From assembly GCF_001368915.1 (NCBI RefSeq), contig NZ_CSTE01000001.1, forward strand, positions 571,364 through 635,363: 64,000 nt of DNA. Direction: 5' to 3'. Every line of letters starts with the position of its first letter. Position 1 is the first letter of the stretch. Below, piece after piece: positions 24,543 through 30,608 of the stretch. The position numbers and the translations under genes were made by a program. The notes below the pieces were generated by a model that was given only the letters and a program-made list of their open reading frames with translations, was not told where the DNA came from and ran no database searches. The DNA comes from Haloferax massiliensis (GTDB lineage Archaea > Halobacteriota > Halobacteria > Halobacteriales > Haloferacaceae).

Positions 24543-25508
24543 CTACTGAACGTCGGGCGAGGTGTCGATGTCGAGTTCGGCCGCCACCTCGCCCAAGAAG
24601 TCACCCTTGACCTCGGCGACCCGCGTCTCGACGGCGGCGACGAGCGGCGGTGAAAAATTCTCGCGGAGGTCGGCGAGTCGTTCGCGCTCTGTCTTGACTC
24701 GCCCGCGCAAGAACGTCGCGCCCCGGCCCGACTCGTCGGGGTCGGGTTCGGGCGTGAGGCGGTTGACCGCGAGACCGCGCACGTCGAGGCCGTAGGAGTC
24801 GAGTTGGTCGATGGCGCGCTCGGTCTCGCGCAGCGACAGTTCGTCGGGGTTCACGACGAGGAAGAACGCGGCGTCGTCCTGTAGCGTCGCCTTGGCGAAC
24901 GAGAAGTCGTCGCGGCGCTGTTCGAGGCGGGCGATGATGGGGTCGCCGTCCATCATGCGCCGGGGTTCGTTGTTGCCGATAGCGGCGCGTTCGAACAGTT
25001 TGACCGACTCCTTGCGCTTGTGGAGGAGCCGCTGAACCCAGCCGTCGAGGTACTCCGGCAGGGAGAGCAGTCGGAGCGTCCCGCCGGTCGGCGAGGTGTC
25101 GAAGACGACCCGGTCGTAGTCGTCCGCCGAGCGCATCACGTCGATGAAGCGGTCGAACAGCGCCGACTCGTACGCGCCGGGCGTCTGGTGAGCCATCTCT
25201 ATCTGCCGGTCTATCTCGTTGACCATCGCCGGGCTGACCTGGTCGCCCATCGCCCGCTTTGTCTCCATGAGATGTTCGCGCACCTCGGTCTCGGGGTCGA
25301 TTTCCATCGCGTCGAGGTTCGGCTCGCCGGCGACGGCCGCGGGCTCGTCGGTAAAGGACTGGTCGAACACGTCGCTCGTGCTGTGAGCCGGGTCGGTCGA
25401 GACGAGGAGCGTCCGGACGCCGTCGCGGGCGCACTTGACCGCGTAAGCGCTGGACATCGTGGTCTTGCCGACGCCGCCTTTGCCGCCGAAGAAAACGAAT
25501 TTGCGCAT
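24543..25508 (-). CDS. Get3/ArsA-family ATPase
   Basis: A single-copy ArsA-type ATPase of 321 residues: deviant Walker A FFGGKGGVGKTTMS, switch I in STDPAHSTSDVFDQ, and switch II/A-loop region FDTSPTGGTLRLLSLPEYLD. Archaeal homologues are Get3-like, shielding tail-anchored membrane proteins, or act in arsenite/metal handling. The CxxC that dimerises Get3 through zinc is not visible, so a true Get3 role is uncertain. The ATG at 25508 starts right at the P-loop strand. It follows the 98-residue gene by a single base, forming a tight two-gene operon. Confidence 0.88.
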   Translation of the reverse strand: MRKFVFFGGKGGVGKTTMSSAYAVKCARDGVRTLLVSTDPAHSTSDVFDQSFTDEPAAVAGEPNLDAMEIDPETEVREHLMETKRAMGDQVSPAMVNEIDRQIEMAHQTPGAYESALFDRFIDVMRSADDYDRVVFDTSPTGGTLRLLSLPEYLDGWVQRLLHKRKESVKLFERAAIGNNEPRRMMDGDPIIARLEQRRDDFSFAKATLQDDAAFFLVVNPDELSLRETERAIDQLDSYGLDVRGLAVNRLTPEPDPDESGRGATFLRGRVKTERERLADLRENFSPPLVAAVETRVAEVKGDFLGEVAAELDIDTSPDVQ

Positions 25509-25509
25509 G

Positions 25510-25806
25510 TTAGAAGTGATACTGGTGGCCCTTGCGTTCGAGGAGCGACCCGCGGTCCCACATCCGCCGCTCCCACGCCTCGAACTCGTCTTCGAGGTAC
25601 GGGAGCAGTTCGGCGGTGTAGTACGAGATGGGCGAGGGGATGCCGAACGCGTCGGGGAAGCACGCGAGCATGAACGCGTCCTCGTCGTCCTCGGCCTGCT
25701 TTTCTATCTTCTCGTAGGCGGGGTGCGAAATCATCCCGTGGTAGAGACCGCGGAGCCACTCTTCGACGAGTTCGCGGAAGGATTCGATGCGCGCGGCGAG
25801 CGTCAT
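25510..25806 (-). CDS. Small partner protein of the Get3/ArsA-like ATPase, 98 residues
   Basis: A helical, acidic protein: FRELVEEWLRGLYHGMISHP, then DEDAFMLACFPDAFGIPSPI, then SYYTAELLPYLEDEFEAWER and a polar end. The GIPsPISYYTxEL stretch recalls proteins annotated as cory-CC-star that also sit beside ArsA-like ATPases, but the C-terminal Cys-Cys is absent here (the chain ends HQYHF), so I keep it unnamed. The spacing of one base to the ATPase gene argues for joint function. I start at the ATG at 25806; a GTG four codons upstream is possible. Confidence 0.75.
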   Translation of the reverse strand: MTLAARIESFRELVEEWLRGLYHGMISHPAYEKIEKQAEDDEDAFMLACFPDAFGIPSPISYYTAELLPYLEDEFEAWERRMWDRGSLLERKGHQYHF

Positions 25807-25876
25807 CAGTTTACACACTCACCCGTTTTCGGACAAAAGGGTATCGTTCACGAACGTCCGCGCTGGTTACCTGCGA

Positions 25877-25885
25877 TTTCATATG
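25877..25885 (+). promoter_or_regulatory. TATA box for the COG0523 gene
   Basis: TTTCATATG lies 23-31 bases before the ATG at 25908, matching leaderless transcription. Confidence 0.6.
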
Positions 25886-25907
25886 TGCGGCCCCGGTAGG
25901 CCCGCTC

Positions 25908-27215
25908 ATGAACGCGGGGGAGACGATTCCGGTGACGGTGCTCGGCGGGAGTCTCGGGGCGGGCAAGACGACGCTTCTCAACCACCTGTTGACGAACGCC
26001 GGCGACCGCGACATCGCCGTCCTCGTCAACGACATGGGCTCCGTGAACGTCGACGCCGAACTGGTCGCCGAGGAGTCCGACCTCGCGGTCGGCGACGGCG
26101 TGACCGAACTCTCGAACGGCTGTATCTGCTGTGAGCTTCAGGACGACCTCGAAACCGCGGTCGTCCGCCTCGCGCGCGAGCGGTCGTTCGACCACCTCGT
26201 CGTGGAGGCCTCGGGCGTCTCGGAGCCCGGCCCGGTCGCCCGGCTGTTCGTCACCTCCCGGGCGGCCGCCCGCTACGACGTGGCCGGCCTCGCCACCGTC
26301 GTCGACTCGCGGCTGTTCGCCGACACCTTCGGCGACGGCGACCCCGACCGCACCGTCGCCGAGGAGGGAGACGGCTCGGTGCGCCCGCTTTCGGACCTCC
26401 TCGTCGAGCAGGTCGAGAGCGCGGACCTCGTCGTCCTCAACAAGCGCGACCTCGTCTCCGACGCGGAACTCGCGGCGGTCCGCGACGCGGTCGAGGCGCT
26501 CCGCCCCGGCGCGACCGTCGTGGAGACGACCCACGGCGACGTGGACGTGGATTTGCTCCTCTCGGACCTCCACGACCCCGACGCGCCCGTCGGCTGGCGG
26601 GCGGCGCTGGAGGGTGACGCGGAAGGGAACGAGGGCGACCGAGACGGCCACGGCCACGGCGACCACGGCGATGCAGACCACGGCGACCACGACCACGACC
26701 ACAGCCGCGACGACACCCCCCACGCCGAGGCGACCTACGGCGTCACCTCGTTCGTCTACCGTCGCCGGGCACCGCTCGACCCCGACGGCGCGGCCGAGGT
26801 TCTCGGGGACCTCCCGGATTCGGTCGTCCGCGCCAAGGGCTCGCTGTGGGTCGCCGGGGCCGAGGACGTACACTTCACCTACAGTCAGGCCGGCCCGTCG
26901 GCGTACGTCGCCGCCGCCGGCCCGTGGGTCGCCTCGCGCCCCGAGTTCGAACAGGACACCTACCGCCGCAACCACCCCGAACTCGACTGGCACGACGACC
27001 ACGGCGACAGGCGGACCGAACTGGTGTTCATCGGCCGCGGGATGGACGAAGACGCGCTCTCGGCCGCGCTCGACGCCCACCTGCTCGACCCCGGCGCGTC
27101 CGCCGACGCCGGCGACTACCCGACCGACCCCGGCGAGGAGGTCGCGCTCGCGGAACCGACTCGGGAGCGCGAGTCGACCCCGACCGCCGACGCGGCCCCG
27201 GAGGGCGGCCGATGA
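25908..27215 (+). CDS. COG0523 (CobW/ZNG1-type) metal-chaperone GTPase
   Basis: G3E-family P-loop GTPase thought to deliver zinc or another metal to client enzymes. It shows Walker [18 protein letters not shown] (about 12-28), the metal-binding CxCC in [13 protein letters not shown], the Walker B-like [23 protein letters not shown] for guanine, then a His-rich linker ([18 protein letters not shown], near 247-264) and the CobW C-terminal domain ([27 protein letters not shown]). A 45-residue acidic tail follows. The His run is a likely metal buffer or sensor. The next gene overlaps by four bases. Confidence 0.92.
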   Translation: MNAGETIPVTVLGGSLGAGKTTLLNHLLTNAGDRDIAVLVNDMGSVNVDAELVAEESDLAVGDGVTELSNGCICCELQDDLETAVVRLARERSFDHLVVEASGVSEPGPVARLFVTSRAAARYDVAGLATVVDSRLFADTFGDGDPDRTVAEEGDGSVRPLSDLLVEQVESADLVVLNKRDLVSDAELAAVRDAVEALRPGATVVETTHGDVDVDLLLSDLHDPDAPVGWRAALEGDAEGNEGDRDGHGHGDHGDADHGDHDHDHSRDDTPHAEATYGVTSFVYRRRAPLDPDGAAEVLGDLPDSVVRAKGSLWVAGAEDVHFTYSQAGPSAYVAAAGPWVASRPEFEQDTYRRNHPELDWHDDHGDRRTELVFIGRGMDEDALSAALDAHLLDPGASADAGDYPTDPGEEVALAEPTRERESTPTADAAPEGGR

Positions 27216-27442
27216 GCGGCGAGTCGGAGCGAGCCGGCGACGACGAGGAGCGCGGAGAGGAGATAGAGTGGGGCGAGGGCGACCCGCGGGTGCTGTTCGT
27301 CATGAACCTCGTCCTCTCGACGGCGTTCGCGGCGGTCGTCGTCTACGGCCTGTCGTACATCGACCTCGCGGCCTTCTCGGCCGTTAACGTCGCGTCGGCG
27401 GCGCTCGTGCTCACGGCGGTCACGTACCTCGTGACGAACTGA
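27212..27442 (+). CDS. Small two-helix membrane protein coupled to the COG0523 gene
   Basis: A 76-residue protein: an acidic cytoplasmic head of about 27 residues, then helices VLFVMNLVLSTAFAAVVVYG and FSAVNVASAALVLTAVTYL. Its ATG overlaps the stop of the metallochaperone gene (ATGA), so it is made from the same mRNA. It has no metal-binding Cys or His cluster of its own. It might anchor or modulate the GTPase or a transporter; this is inference from position only. Confidence 0.72.
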   Translation: MSGESERAGDDEERGEEIEWGEGDPRVLFVMNLVLSTAFAAVVVYGLSYIDLAAFSAVNVASAALVLTAVTYLVTN

Positions 27443-27514
27443 AACCGCCGGATGCGTCGCCGACCCATTCTACGCGTGAACTACCCGCAGGGCACCGCTG
27501 GCGGCCGATAGCCG

Positions 27515-27522
27515 CATTTATG
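27515..27522 (+). promoter_or_regulatory. TATA box for upp
   Basis: CATTTATG, 29-36 bases upstream of the upp ATG, predicting a very short 5' leader. Confidence 0.5.
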
Positions 27523-27550
27523 TCCTTCGGGGAACCGCCTTCTCAGTAAG

Positions 27551-28231
27551 ATGCCCATCGAAGACCGAGACGACGCGTACCTCATCACGCACGCGCTGGC
27601 GAAGGACACGCTCTCGCGCCTCCGGGACGTGGAGACGACGCAGGTCGCCTTCCGGAAAGGCCTCGTCAAACTCGGCCGCATCTGTGGCTACGAGATAATC
27701 GACGGCGCGATGGAGACCGAGTACGTCACCATCCAGACCCCGCTGGCCGAGACGACCGGCGAGCGCGTGAAGGGACTCGACAACGTCGTCATCATCAACG
27801 TGCTCCGCGCCGCGACGCCGTTCGTGGAGGGACTGCTCAAGGCGTTCCCGCGGGCGAAACAGGGCGTCATCTCCGCCGGCCGCGACGAGGAGGCGGGGAT
27901 GGACGACGACGGCGGCTTCCCCATCACCATCGACTACGTGAAGCTCCCCGAAATCACGGAGAAAGACACCGTCATCGTGGCCGACCCGATGCTCGCCACC
28001 GGCTCGACGATGTGCTCGGTCCTCGACCACATCCTCGACAACGCCGGCGTCGACCCCGAGAAGCTGTTCGTCCTCTCGGCGGTCTCCGCGCCCGACGGCC
28101 TGCTCCGCGTCGACAACGAGTTCCCCGAGGTCGACCTGCTGACGGTCGCCATCGACGACTACCTCGACGACGACGGCTACATCGTCCCCGGACTGGGCGA
28201 CGCCGGCGACCGCGCGTTCCGCACGACGTAA
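27551..28231 (+). CDS. upp: Uracil phosphoribosyltransferase
   Basis: Pyrimidine salvage: uracil plus PRPP gives UMP. The 226 residues contain the PRPP-binding motif [14 protein letters not shown] and the uracil-binding region near the C terminus ([18 protein letters not shown]), both diagnostic for [22 protein letters not shown] is the second conserved block. Length is standard. The ATG at 27551 fits both the family start and the promoter. Monocistronic. Confidence 0.96.
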   Translation: MPIEDRDDAYLITHALAKDTLSRLRDVETTQVAFRKGLVKLGRICGYEIIDGAMETEYVTIQTPLAETTGERVKGLDNVVIINVLRAATPFVEGLLKAFPRAKQGVISAGRDEEAGMDDDGGFPITIDYVKLPEITEKDTVIVADPMLATGSTMCSVLDHILDNAGVDPEKLFVLSAVSAPDGLLRVDNEFPEVDLLTVAIDDYLDDDGYIVPGLGDAGDRAFRTT

Positions 28232-28316
28232 CTCGGTCACGTCCCGTCGCGCCTCGCTTCGACGCGCGGGAGTCGCGGACGGCCGCCTCGGCCGCCGACC
28301 CGGATTCGGGTAACGA

Positions 28317-28324
28317 CTAAGTTA
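28317..28324 (+). promoter_or_regulatory. TATA box ahead of the micro-ORF and zinc-ribbon gene
   Basis: CTAAGTTA, 22-29 bases before the ATG at 28346, predicting transcription from that ATG rather than from the zinc-ribbon start at 28381. Confidence 0.5.
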
Positions 28325-28345
28325 CCGCCCGCGCACCTCCGACGC

Positions 28346-28384
28346 ATGGACGAACCTCGCGCCACCGGAGGGAGCAGACGATGA
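28346..28384 (+). CDS. Twelve-codon leader micro-ORF ahead of the zinc-ribbon gene
   Basis: Encodes MDEPRATGGSRR and stops in the ATGA that opens the zinc-ribbon gene. The TATA spacing makes its ATG the likely 5' end of the mRNA. A GGAGGG inside the frame, about eight bases before 28381, can serve as Shine-Dalgarno for the main gene. The last codons (AGA, CGA) are rare Arg codons. The arrangement copies that at 7621-7644. It may couple translation of the downstream gene; no function for the peptide itself is implied. Confidence 0.4.
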   Translation: MDEPRATGGSRR

Positions 28385-28584
28385 GCGACCCGTGCGATGG
28401 CTGTGGGCGGGCGGTCGAAGACGCCCTCGCCCGCGCGGTCCAGTTGCAGGTCGACGGCTCGACCGTCGACGACCAGCGACTCTGCCCGACCTGCTTCGCC
28501 GACTGGATAACCCGATACGAAGAACAGATGTCGCCCAAGCAGTCGTCGGACGACTCCGCGGACTCCGAGATAATCGTCGACTGA
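28381..28584 (+). CDS. Small zinc-ribbon protein, 67 residues
   Basis: Two CxxC knuckles, CDGCG at about 5-9 and CPTC near 38-41, are 30 residues apart and would bind one zinc. The C terminus is acidic and probably disordered (SSDDSADSEIIVD). Small one-zinc proteins of this sort are numerous in haloarchaea and several affect motility, biofilm or stress, but this one cannot be assigned. The start at 28381 has its own Shine-Dalgarno and is coupled to the micro-ORF upstream. Confidence 0.75.
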   Translation: MSDPCDGCGRAVEDALARAVQLQVDGSTVDDQRLCPTCFADWITRYEEQMSPKQSSDDSADSEIIVD

Positions 28585-29000
28585 CGGCATCGGGCCGGTG
28601 GCCGCGTTCCCGACGCCCGCCGTCCGAACCCCTTCTCTTCGGGTCGAAAACGAGCCTCCGGCGGTCGGTCTTCGTTCGAGTCGAACGTCCCGAACCGGAC
28701 CCCCGTAGACTACTGTGAGATGCGTTCTCATGGGGTTCCCCGGGGACGGGACCCGACTCGCCGAACCCCTTCGTTTCGAGTCGAAGTCCCGCGAACGCAC
28801 GGGACGAATTCGAAGGCGAACGCGGAGAGGCCGGCGCGTCGAGACTCGACGAATCGAACCGACAGCCCGAGACTGAAGTCCTCTTCCGACCGGCCAGTCC
28901 AGGGATGCGACTCGTTATCGAATTACTATTCAAAATTCGGTAATTATGTGGCAGTATCGGCGGGAAAATCGCGATTAGCTGGTCATTGACATGAACAACC
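28585..29000. other. 416-base intergenic region upstream of the TRAP transporter, with repeats
   Basis: I find no convincing protein gene; the frame at 28720-28989 has no family features. The left part holds degenerate copies of a 25-base element built on CCGAACCCCTTC and TTCGAGTCGAA (near 28624-28648, 28671-28690 and 28761-28785) and a TCCCCGGGGA palindrome near 28736-28745. The right part (28905-29000) is AT-rich and carries the inverted repeat at 28921-28945. A regulatory RNA is possible, but I cannot demonstrate one. Confidence 0.45.
28921..28945. promoter_or_regulatory. Inverted repeat upstream of the TAXI-TRAP operon
   Basis: AATTAC at 28921-28926 and GTAATT at 28940-28945 around 13 bases, in AT-rich DNA about 55 bases before the TATA box of the transporter operon. 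This is a suitable place for an activator site. Confidence 0.4.
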
Positions 29001-29008
29001 ATAAATAC
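29001..29008 (+). promoter_or_regulatory. TATA box of the TAXI-TRAP operon
   Basis: ATAAATAC, 23-30 bases before the ATG at 29031, the canonical spacing for a leaderless start. Confidence 0.7.
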
Positions 29009-29030
29009 GCATCGCGTCGAATAGGACTGT

Positions 29031-30065
29031 ATGACTCGGAAGCTTGACCGCCGACAGTTTATCGCAGCGACAGGTGCCGCTGGCCTCGCCGGACTCGCCG
29101 GCTGTTCCGGCGGCGGCGGCGAAGAGACGACCACGACGACGACCGAATCCGGCGGCGAAGAGACCACTACCGCCGACGAGGAGACGACGACCGAATCCGG
29201 CGGTAACGGTGGTACGGAGAGCCGACTCTCGTGGCACGCCGGCGGGACGGGCGGCACGTACTACCCCCTCTCGAACGAGTTCAAGTCGGTCGTCGAGTCG
29301 CAGACCGACTTCACGCTTCAGGTGCAGTCCACCGGCGCGTCCGTCGAGAACGTCGGTAGTCTCGCCCGCGGCGACGCGGACTTCGCGCTGATTCAGAACG
29401 ACGTCGCCTACTTCGCCCGCAACGGCGAGGGCATCGAGGCGTTCCAGGGCAGCCCCGTCGAGAACCTCCGCGGCGTCGCCACGCTCTACCCCGAGACGAT
29501 TCACATCGTCACGCTCGCGGACACGGGCATCGAGACGCCCTCTGACCTCTCCGGTGCGACCATCAACACCGGCGACCTCGGTTCGGGCACGCAGGTCAAC
29601 GCGACCCAGATTCTCGAAGCCCTCGGCATCTCCGACTACAGCGAGCAGAACACCGGCTTCTCGCAGGCCTCCGACCAGCTGAAGAACGGCGACATCGACG
29701 CCGCGTTCGTCGTCGGCGGCTGGCCGGTCGGTGCCATCGAGGAGCTCGCCGCGACCGAGGACGTCCGCATCGTCCCCATCGAGGGCGACAACCGCACGGC
29801 CGTCAAGGACGCCGCGCCGTTCTACGCCGACGACGAGGTCCCGTCGGGCACCTACGGGCTGGAGAACCCCGCCCCGACCGTCTCGGTTCAGGCCATGATC
29901 GCGACCAACGCCGAACAGCCCGAGGCGACCGTCGAAGCGGTCACCGACGCCATCTTCGACAACGTCGACCAGCTCACCATCAAGACGGAGTTCATCTCCA
30001 AGGAGAGCGCACAGGACGGTATGTCCATCGAGCTCCACCCCGGCGCGCAGGCCTACTTCGGCTAA
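29031..30065 (+). CDS. TAXI-family TRAP transporter substrate-binding lipoprotein
   Basis: Extracellular solute receptor of a TRAP transporter. The N terminus is a twin-arginine signal (DRRQFIAATGAAGLAGLAG) ending in a lipobox with Cys25, so it is Tat-exported and lipid-anchored. A 40-residue Thr/Glu/Gly spacer follows, with TTTTTT runs typical of haloarchaeal lipoproteins. The mature domain has the TAXI landmarks (SWHAGGTGGTYYPLSNEF, VQSTGASVENVGSLARGDAD, GDLGSGTQVNATQIL). Such receptors often bind glutamate-like or other carboxylates; the ligand here is unknown. First gene of a three-gene operon. Confidence 0.92.
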   Translation: MTRKLDRRQFIAATGAAGLAGLAGCSGGGGEETTTTTTESGGEETTTADEETTTESGGNGGTESRLSWHAGGTGGTYYPLSNEFKSVVESQTDFTLQVQSTGASVENVGSLARGDADFALIQNDVAYFARNGEGIEAFQGSPVENLRGVATLYPETIHIVTLADTGIETPSDLSGATINTGDLGSGTQVNATQILEALGISDYSEQNTGFSQASDQLKNGDIDAAFVVGGWPVGAIEELAATEDVRIVPIEGDNRTAVKDAAPFYADDEVPSGTYGLENPAPTVSVQAMIATNAEQPEATVEAVTDAIFDNVDQLTIKTEFISKESAQDGMSIELHPGAQAYFG

Positions 30066-30116
30066 CGCGGGACGCTTCGATTCACTTTCGAACAGCGGTT
30101 TCCTACCCACCTTTCG

Positions 30117-30602
30117 ATGCTTGATTCGACTCCCACACGTCTCCTCGTCGTAGTCGCGGTGCTGGCGCTCGCTGTCGGCGGAAGCGCCGCCGTCCCGGCC
30201 GGACAGGTGCTCGTCGTCGAAGACGCCGAGACCGGCGAGCGACTACAGACGATGCCGGTCGAAGAGAACACGACCGTCGCGCTCGAATACACCCACAGCG
30301 TCGAGAAGACGCGCGTCCTCGACGCCTACGCGGTTCGGAACGGCGAGCTCGTCATGACCAAAATGGAGTTCAAATCCTACGGCGCGGGACTCCCCGCTCG
30401 GGCGAACGTGACGACCGAGAACGGTTCGTTCGTCTTCGACCCCGAGGGGAGCTACGAGGATCTGTACGTCAAACCCGGTCGCATCGCCGGCCACAAACTA
30501 CACGTCGGTGACCGGACCTACGACCTCGTAGCGCTCTCCGACGCGCGCTCGGTCCGCCTGTACGTCACGCACCGCTCCGTCCTCGACGCCGCCCTCCACT
30601 GA
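30117..30602 (+). CDS. DUF1850 protein of the TRAP transporter operon
   Basis: A 161-residue protein with an N-terminal hydrophobic segment (TRLLVVVAVLALAVGGSAAV), likely signal or anchor, followed by a beta-rich outer domain: LEYTHSVEKTRVLDAYAV is the DUF1850 signature, then KMEFKSYGAGLPA. DUF1850 genes lie between TAXI receptors and fused TRAP permeases in many prokaryotes, probably as an accessory subunit. It sits 51 bases after the receptor gene and 6 bases before the permease gene. Confidence 0.85.
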   Translation: MLDSTPTRLLVVVAVLALAVGGSAAVPAGQVLVVEDAETGERLQTMPVEENTTVALEYTHSVEKTRVLDAYAVRNGELVMTKMEFKSYGAGLPARANVTTENGSFVFDPEGSYEDLYVKPGRIAGHKLHVGDRTYDLVALSDARSVRLYVTHRSVLDAALH

Positions 30603-30608
30603 CCAACG

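Noticed and set aside
28624-28785. Repeated 25-base elements as a CRISPR array
   Set aside because: Copies are degenerate and unevenly spaced, with no constant spacer length and no cas genes in the window.
28720-28989. 89-codon plus-strand frame in the intergenic region
   Set aside because: Composition changes along the frame, it overlaps AT-rich promoter DNA, and no TATA box or Shine-Dalgarno fits its start.
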